The notes below the pieces were generated by a model. That model had not been told where the DNA came from, ran no database searches, and saw only the letters and a program-made list of their open reading frames with translations. From Acidimicrobiales bacterium (GTDB lineage: Bacteria > Actinomycetota > Acidimicrobiia > Acidimicrobiales > SZUA-35), in NCBI GenBank assembly GCA_024641625.1, contig JAHECQ010000294.1, forward strand, positions 1 to 5,190: 5,190 nt of DNA, given 5' to 3'. Shown here one piece after another: positions 1 to 5,190 of this stretch. The position numbers and the translations under genes were made by a program. Within the stretch, counting starts at the first letter, position 1; each line of letters begins with the position of its first letter.

Positions 1-140
1 AGATCGGTGGGGAGCAACCGCTGAACCACCTCCGGATCGAGGTCCCAATGCAGGAAAGTCAACAGGTCCCAACGTTGCGCCATGGGCGTGCGTCGTACCG
101 TCACGTCATAGGCGGCCCGATGATCGGCCCACGCCCCCAT
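1..140 (-). CDS. DUF2071 (YqjF-like) family protein, N-terminal part only
   Basis: This gene runs off the left edge, so only its N-terminus is visible. The reverse strand reads MAQRWDLLTFLHWDLDPEVV followed by QRLLPTD, which matches the conserved opening of the DUF2071/YqjF family (a W-x-x-L-x-F-x-H-W motif, then a segment of the 'dpevvqrLLP' type). The family's function is not established, so no role is given. The frame is open to base 1. The start is uncertain. The ATG at 83-81 would cut off the preceding VTVRRTP, which resembles family sequence, so an upstream start is preferred: ATG at 140-138 (weak GTGGA nine bases upstream), with ATG 146-144, ATG 173-171 or GTG 104-102 as alternatives. 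It is transcribed divergently from the BKACE gene. Family assignment is fairly firm despite the short length; the 5' boundary is not. Confidence 0.7.
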   Translation of the reverse strand, partial: MGAWADHRAAYDVTVRRTPMAQRWDLLTFLHWDLDPEVVQRLLPTD

Positions 141-262
141 CAGCATGATCCACGGCAAGGTCCATCGGGTCATCGTCGCCCGGGTGACCCGCAACACCAA
201 CCTTCCAAGCACAACCCGCCGCTGCATGTCACTCGACGGCACATCCCGGCTAAGAAGTGCCC
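141..262. promoter_or_regulatory. Divergent intergenic region between DUF2071 gene and BKACE gene
   Basis: These roughly 120 bases lie between two divergent starts and must hold the upstream signals of both genes unless the DUF2071 gene starts further upstream. The only suggestive element is TAAGAAG at 251-257 just before the BKACE ATG at 263. It could act as a weak ribosome binding site (AAGAAG with five bases of spacing) or as a poor -10 hexamer (TAAGAA, six bases before the ATG) of a leaderless transcript. No convincing -35 element, operator palindrome or riboswitch-like structure was seen. Part of this stretch may be coding if the DUF2071 start is at 173. Confidence 0.3.
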
Positions 263-1147
263 ATGTCGACCACCGCCGAACGACCGATCATCATCGAAGC
301 TGCCATCAACGGACCCACGCGACGATCTCGCAACCCCCACGTGCCGATCACACCCGAGGAGATCGCCAGTGACGCCTTGGCCTGCTTCGAAGCTGGGGCT
401 GCCATCGTCCATCAGCACGACTCCGACGGAGCAGCCAGCGCGGCCCGAACGGCCGAGCAGTCCATCGAGACGTACCGACTGATCCTCGCCGAGCGACCCG
501 ACGCCATCGTGTACCCGACTGCCACCTTTGTGGATCCGGTCAGCGAGCGATGGGGAGCGCACCGCTTTCTGGTCGAGGCCGGCATGTTGCGCACCGCGTA
601 CGCCGATCCCGGCTCGGTCAACCTTGGTCCGATCGGAGCAGCAGCGGGGTCGGAGCCGTCCGAGTTCGTCTACGTCAACAGCCACCGGGACTTTGCCCAT
701 CAACTCGATGGTTGCCGCCAACTCGGGCTCGGTCCGAACATCGCCATCTTCGAGCCCGGGTTCCTCCGGGTGGTCCTGGCCTATGCCGAGGCCGGGACGT
801 TGCCACCGGGAGCGTTGGTGAAGCTCTACTTCGGCGGAGGTGGGAACTGGAGCTTCGGCCTTCCGCCATGGGAAGCAAGCCTCGACATGTACTGCAGCAT
901 GCTCGATGGTTTCGAGCTGACCTGGGCGGTCGCAGTGCTCGGAGGAGATGTCGTCGAGTGCGGCATGGCGGGCTGGGCGTTGGAGCGTGGCGGACATGTC
1001 CGAGTCGGTTTGGAGGACCACCGCGGGCCGAACACGCCCAGCAATGTCGACTTGGTACGCCAGGCCGTGGACCTGATCGACCAACGTGGCCTGAGGGCGG
1101 CGACTCCCGACGAGGCCGCGGACATCATCGGGCTCAGTCCACGCTGA
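263..1147 (+). CDS. Beta-keto acid cleavage enzyme (BKACE, DUF849 family)
   Basis: The predicted 294-residue cytoplasmic enzyme belongs to the family of Kce (3-keto-5-aminohexanoate cleavage enzyme). Members condense a beta-keto acid with acetyl-CoA and split the product into acetoacetate and a shortened acyl-CoA, on a TIM barrel with a bound metal, usually zinc. Visible support: the A-A-I-x-G opening strand; PITPEEIASDALACFEAG near residues 29-46; the metal-binding pair His50-Gln-His52; and GGHVRVGLED, whose Arg247, Glu251 and Asp252 match in spacing Arg226, Glu230 (metal ligand) and Asp231 of Kce. The C-terminus (ATPDEAADIIGL) is typical. Length is normal. ATG 263 is preferred over GTG 257 because AAGAAG precedes it at usable spacing. 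Odd points: the usual H-x-H-x-R motif is HQHDS, without the Arg, and the Ser/Thr-Gly-Gly strand of Kce is replaced by PTATF. Substrate unknown; the CoA transferase gene follows directly, suggesting a shared catabolic route. Confidence 0.9.
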   Translation: MSTTAERPIIIEAAINGPTRRSRNPHVPITPEEIASDALACFEAGAAIVHQHDSDGAASAARTAEQSIETYRLILAERPDAIVYPTATFVDPVSERWGAHRFLVEAGMLRTAYADPGSVNLGPIGAAAGSEPSEFVYVNSHRDFAHQLDGCRQLGLGPNIAIFEPGFLRVVLAYAEAGTLPPGALVKLYFGGGGNWSFGLPPWEASLDMYCSMLDGFELTWAVAVLGGDVVECGMAGWALERGGHVRVGLEDHRGPNTPSNVDLVRQAVDLIDQRGLRAATPDEAADIIGLSPR

Positions 1148-1189
1148 TCTCCGCCGGCACTGACATTGCCGATGGCGACGTCCGGCAGG

Positions 1190-1200
1190 TAGGAAGGAGA
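1190..1200 (+). promoter_or_regulatory. Strong Shine-Dalgarno-like stretch without a start codon at normal spacing
   Basis: TAGGAAGGAGA at 1190-1200 is the best match to the anti-Shine-Dalgarno sequence in the window, but no ATG, GTG or TTG lies 4-12 bases downstream. The first plausible start is ATG 1228, 27 bases past the motif. A second, weaker purine run, AGGGA at 1216-1220, sits seven bases before that ATG and is the likelier ribosome binding site. The upstream motif may be coincidental, may assist ribosome loading as a standby site, or may serve a non-canonical start. Confidence 0.3.
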
Positions 1201-1227
1201 CTCACCGCGACGAACAGGGACCCAACC

Positions 1228-2436
1228 ATGCACGAGCTGCCACCCGGATGCCTCGACGGCATTCGAGTCGTCGATCTGACCACGATCCTCATGGGGCCGC
1301 TGGGCACTCGCATTCTCGGCGACCTCGGTGCCGATGTGATTCGCATCGAGACGCTGCAGGGCGACTCACTTCGCAACAGTGTCCCGGCGCGTTCACCGGG
1401 GATGTCGGGCATCTTGCTCAACGTCCATCGCAACAAGCGCTCGGTGTCCCTCGACCTCAAGAGTGACAATGGCCGCAAGGCTGCGCTGGCCATCATCGAC
1501 AGTGCCGATGTGGTCGTCACCAACATGCGCCGCTCGGCGCTGGCTCGCCTCGGGCTCGATCCGGGCGCACTCCGGCGACGAAAACCCGAGCTCCTCGTCT
1601 GCGTGGCCAACGGCTACGGGTCAAGCGGGCCCTACGCCGATCGACCGGCCTACGACGATGCAATCCAGGCCGGCTCGGGTTTGAGCTGGCTGGTCGGTCA
1701 GGTCAACGAGCGACCGGGGTACCTGCCCACGATCATCGCCGACAAGGTGTGTGGCATGGTGATTGCCCAAGCTGTCCTTGCCGGCCTCGTCCACCGGTAT
1801 CGCACCGGCCAGGGCCAGGACATCGAAGTACCAATGCTCGAGACGATGGTGGCGTTCAATCTCCTCGATCATCAGCGAGGCCACGTCTACGATCCTCCGA
1901 TCGGCGACTTCGGCTACGAACGCCTGCTGTCGCCCTATCGGCGGCCGGTACGAACCGCCGATGGCTGGGCCGGCATTCTCCCCTATGCCGACCAGCAATG
2001 GCAGGCATTTTTTCGGGTGGCGAAGCGTCCTGACCTTGCTGAGGACCCACGCTTCTCGACCCACAACAATCGGATCGCGAACATCAACGAGCTCTACCGC
2101 CTCCTCGATGAGCTGGCGGCGATGCACACCACCGAGCAATGGCAGGCGCTCTGCGACGCCAACTCCATACCGATGAGCCCGGTCCTCGATCTCCCACACG
2201 CTGCGGAAGACCCCCATCTCGCTGCGGTTGGTCTGTTCCAGTCGGAGGTCCATCCAACGGAAGGGGCCTATCGCAACGTCGCCGAGCCCGTTCGGTATCA
2301 GCACGCGCCGGCCGGCCTACGTCGCCACGCACCTCGCCTCGGCGAGCACACTGTCGAGGTGCTCACCGAAGTCGGGGTGGATCCCGGCGTCATCCGATCC
2401 ATGCTGGGAAACAACGAAGCGCGCTCTTCGGATTAG
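1228..2436 (+). CDS. Family III (CaiB/BaiF) CoA transferase
   Basis: The predicted 402-residue cytoplasmic enzyme moves CoA from an acyl-CoA donor to a carboxylic acid, like formyl-CoA transferase (Frc) and CaiB; members usually form interlocked dimers. Visible signatures: LDGIRVVDLTTILMGP (residues 9-24); ILGDLGADVIRIE at 29-41 followed by GD..R (45-49), the usual 'aDlGAdVIKvE..GD..R' block; NKRSVSLDLK (69-78); and PAYDDAIQAGSG, where Asp143 after Tyr142 is the expected catalytic Asp that forms the acyl-anhydride (Asp169 of Frc). The C-terminal block with EDPHL and APRLGEHTVEVL is also typical. Length is normal. ATG 1228 is the first good start and has AGGGA seven bases upstream. The gene lies 80 bases after the BKACE gene on the same strand with no obvious terminator between, so co-transcription is likely. 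Its acid partner is unknown; it might activate the BKACE substrate's precursor or recycle CoA from its product. Confidence 0.93.
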   Translation: MHELPPGCLDGIRVVDLTTILMGPLGTRILGDLGADVIRIETLQGDSLRNSVPARSPGMSGILLNVHRNKRSVSLDLKSDNGRKAALAIIDSADVVVTNMRRSALARLGLDPGALRRRKPELLVCVANGYGSSGPYADRPAYDDAIQAGSGLSWLVGQVNERPGYLPTIIADKVCGMVIAQAVLAGLVHRYRTGQGQDIEVPMLETMVAFNLLDHQRGHVYDPPIGDFGYERLLSPYRRPVRTADGWAGILPYADQQWQAFFRVAKRPDLAEDPRFSTHNNRIANINELYRLLDELAAMHTTEQWQALCDANSIPMSPVLDLPHAAEDPHLAAVGLFQSEVHPTEGAYRNVAEPVRYQHAPAGLRRHAPRLGEHTVEVLTEVGVDPGVIRSMLGNNEARSSD

Positions 2437-2497
2437 CCGACACAATTCGGACCAGGCCACGAACCGTGCCTCGTTGGGGGGGTTCAAGCGTCCGCAC
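2437..2497. other. Convergent gap between CoA transferase and ridA genes
   Basis: Two genes converge on these 61 bases, where transcription from both sides should end. Only weak structure is visible: a GAACC/GGTTC pair at 2461-2465 and 2481-2485 with a 15-base loop, and a competing CCACGA/TCGTTGG stem with a bulge (2457-2477). A run of seven G lies between 2476 and 2482, and there is no T-tract. A strong intrinsic terminator is therefore not supported. Confidence 0.3.
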
Positions 2498-2860
2498 TCA
2501 GCGGGCGGCCACGACCATGATCTCGACCCTTGCCTTGGGCGCAGCCAACCGGGCCTCCACCGTGGCGCGCGCCGGAGTGTTGCCCGGCGACAGCCAGGGG
2601 TCCCACACCTCGTTCATCTGGGCCCACTCACCGATGTCGGTCAGCCAGATGTTCGCCGACAACAACTTGGATTTGTCGGTTCCGGCCGCCGCGAGCAACT
2701 CGTCGATCCGAGCCAGGATCTGCGCTGTCTGTCCCTTCACGTCGAGGTCGTAGTCACTCGCCACGATCCCCGACAGGTACACCGTGTCCCCGTAGGCAAC
2801 CGCAGCACTCATGCGAGGTCCGGCGTCGATTCGCTCAATGGCCAACATGTTCTCCGTCAT
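2498..2860 (-). CDS. RidA family (YjgF/YER057c/UK114) reactive imine deaminase-like protein
   Basis: The predicted 120-residue cytoplasmic protein covers the whole RidA fold, which normally forms a trimer with active sites between subunits. Characterised members hydrolyse reactive enamine/imine intermediates such as 2-aminoacrylate made by PLP enzymes. Visible support: RMSAAVAYGDTVYLSGIVA (residues 16-34), the GQTAQILARIDELLAAAG helix (43-60), and TPARATVEARL, where Arg98 matches the substrate-carboxylate-binding Arg105 of E. coli RidA. Glu113 in RVEIMVVAA matches Glu120, with identical spacing of 15 residues, so deaminase activity is plausible. The W-rich stretch WAQMNEVWDPWLSPG places it outside the archetypal RidA subfamily, closer to the other Rid groups; subfamily and substrate are not fixed. 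ATG 2860 is chosen because a -10-like hexamer lies six bases upstream, as for a leaderless message. ATG 2848, with GGAG just before it, is the alternative and would remove four residues. It is divergent from the Nudix gene. Confidence 0.92.
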   Translation of the reverse strand: MTENMLAIERIDAGPRMSAAVAYGDTVYLSGIVASDYDLDVKGQTAQILARIDELLAAAGTDKSKLLSANIWLTDIGEWAQMNEVWDPWLSPGNTPARATVEARLAAPKARVEIMVVAAR

Positions 2861-2893
2861 GCTGCGAGCATAGGGTTCTGGAAGGATGGCGCG
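2861..2893. promoter_or_regulatory. 33-base divergent promoter region, ridA / Nudix gene
   Basis: Only 33 bases separate the two divergent start codons. On the minus strand TATGCT (2872-2867) fits the TAnnnT -10 pattern and ends six bases before the ridA ATG, the spacing expected for a leaderless transcript starting at or near the A of ATG. On the plus strand TAGGGT (2871-2876) is a weaker -10 candidate overlapping the first one, and GGAAGGA (2880-2886) is a good ribosome binding site seven bases before the Nudix ATG. Any -35 contacts must fall inside the opposite coding region. The transcription starts are inferred, not observed. Confidence 0.4.
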
Positions 2894-3382
2894 ATGACTG
2901 TGTCCAGTGGCCTGGTCCTGTTTCGACGGCGAGCGGGACGAACACCCGAAATCCTCCTCGTCCATCCGGGAGGACCGTTCTGGGCGAACAAGGACGAACA
3001 CGGTTGGTCGATTCCCAAGGGCGAGGTCGAGACCGACGAAGACCCGCTCGACGCCGCTCGACGTGAGTTCGCCGAGGAACTCGGGCAACCGGCCCCGAAC
3101 GGGCCCTTCCTCTGCCTCGGTCGGCTCACCGGACGCAAGACCGTGGTCGCCTTCGCCGTTGAAGCCGAGTTCGATCCGGATCTGTTCCAACCAGCCAGTA
3201 CCACCGAGATCGAGTGGCCGCCTCGGTCAGGTCGTCACATCACCATTCCCGAGGTCGACCGTGCGCAGTGGTTCGGGCTCGAGGAAGCACGGACGAAACT
3301 GCACAAAGGTCAAGTGCAATTGGTCGACCTCTTCGTGGGCGCCATCTCGGCCGTCGGTGACGAAACTCGAAACCTAGACTGA
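2894..3382 (+). CDS. Nudix hydrolase, COG4119-like
   Basis: The predicted 162-residue cytoplasmic protein is a single-domain Nudix hydrolase, a family that cleaves nucleoside diphosphates linked to another group with Mg2+ or Mn2+. The Nudix box spans residues 43-65: Gly43, Glu49, then Arg57-Glu58-Phe59-x-Glu61-Glu62-x-Gly64, fitting G-x5-E-x7-R-E-U-x-E-E-x-G. The final hydrophobic position is Gln65, a small deviation. Outside the box, LLVHPGGPFWANKDEHGWSI (21-40), EWPPRSGR and the PEVDRAQWFGLEEAR segment are characteristic of the COG4119 'predicted NTP pyrophosphohydrolase' group, whose physiological substrate I do not know. ATG 2894 has GGAAGGA seven bases upstream. The gene is divergent from ridA and ends five bases before gpmI, so it is probably the first gene of a Nudix-gpmI-SDR operon. 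The family call is firm and the substrate is open. Confidence 0.92.
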   Translation: MTVSSGLVLFRRRAGRTPEILLVHPGGPFWANKDEHGWSIPKGEVETDEDPLDAARREFAEELGQPAPNGPFLCLGRLTGRKTVVAFAVEAEFDPDLFQPASTTEIEWPPRSGRHITIPEVDRAQWFGLEEARTKLHKGQVQLVDLFVGAISAVGDETRNLD

Positions 3383-3387
3383 CGCCC

Positions 3388-5025
<1,638 letters not shown>

Positions 5026-5034
5026 CCTGGGTCG

Positions 5035-5190
5035 ATGGACGTCCGACTCGACCACCGCACCGCCATCATCACCGGAGGGAGTCTGGGACTGGGGCGAGCC
5101 ATGGCACTCGAATTCGCTCGATCCGGAGCCCAGGTCGCCATTCTCGGGCGCACACAGGCAACCCTCGACGAGGCGGTCGCCACCATCGAG
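5035..5190 (+). CDS. Short-chain dehydrogenase/reductase (SDR), N-terminal part only
   Basis: The gene is cut by the right edge; 52 codons are visible, starting at ATG 5035. They encode a classical Rossmann opening: a beta strand and glycine motif TGGSLGLG (T-G-x3-G-x-G), a helix RAMALEFARSGA, then strand VAILGRT and the start of the next helix. This is the NAD(P)-binding half-site of SDR oxidoreductases. The Arg in LGRT just after the second strand is often associated with NADP preference, though this alone does not settle the cofactor. The catalytic Ser-Tyr-Lys residues lie beyond the window, so the substrate cannot be inferred. The start follows the gpmI stop by nine bases. The nearest purine-rich stretch, GGGAAG at 5017-5022, lies inside the end of gpmI and is 12 bases upstream, which suggests translational linkage. 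Confidence 0.9.
   Translation, partial: MDVRLDHRTAIITGGSLGLGRAMALEFARSGAQVAILGRTQATLDEAVATIE

Noticed and set aside
48..482. 144-codon open frame on the plus strand at the left edge
   Set aside because: The translation is Pro/Arg/Ser/His-rich with no domain, and it overlaps both the DUF2071 N-terminus on the opposite strand and the BKACE gene in another frame.
170..1084. 304-codon open frame on the minus strand opposite the BKACE gene
   Set aside because: It is the antisense shadow of a clearly recognised BKACE, shows no family motif, and would also overlap the divergent intergenic region.
550..1227. Upstream in-frame extension of the CoA transferase frame through the BKACE gene
   Set aside because: The extension is Arg-rich, low in hydrophobic order and overlaps BKACE in another frame. 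The CoA transferase domain begins just after ATG 1228, so no fusion is implied.
2457..2485. Possible bidirectional intrinsic terminator between the convergent genes
   Set aside because: The GAACC/GGTTC pair is only five bases with a long loop, the competing stem has a bulge, and there is no T-tract on either strand.

Overview
The window is gene-dense, high-GC bacterial DNA carrying seven genes, two of them cut by the window edges. Codon choice is strongly G/C at third positions, gaps are short, and at least one gene appears leaderless. Together with the family mix (BKACE and CaiB-type CoA transferase genes, a COG4119-type Nudix protein, an SDR), this suggests an actinobacterium, possibly an acidimicrobial-type lineage. 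That placement is inference; there is no rRNA or other taxonomic marker here.

Left part (1-2436): a truncated gene on the minus strand encodes the N-terminus of a DUF2071 (YqjF-like) protein. Divergent from it, on the plus strand, are a beta-keto acid cleavage enzyme (BKACE, formerly DUF849) and, 80 bases downstream, a family III (CaiB/BaiF) CoA transferase. The pair looks like a small catabolic unit that cleaves a beta-keto acid with acetyl-CoA and moves CoA between carboxylic acids. The substrate cannot be read from the sequence.

Middle (2498-2860, minus): a 120-residue RidA-family protein that keeps the Arg and Glu associated with imine deaminase activity. It converges on the CoA transferase gene across a 61-base gap.

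Right part (2894-5190, plus): a Nudix hydrolase, a cofactor-independent phosphoglycerate mutase (gpmI) and the start of a short-chain dehydrogenase/reductase follow each other with gaps of 5 and 9 bases, so they probably form one operon. Only 33 bases separate the Nudix start from the divergent ridA start, and that gap carries a -10-like hexamer placed for a leaderless ridA transcript.

No tRNA, rRNA, mobile element, CRISPR array or long repeat was seen, and no gene-free stretch exceeds 300 bases. I found no clear new biological system. The most notable points are the plant/trypanosome-like iPGM, the divergent active-site surroundings of the BKACE and its pairing with a CoA transferase, and the compact ridA/Nudix divergent junction.
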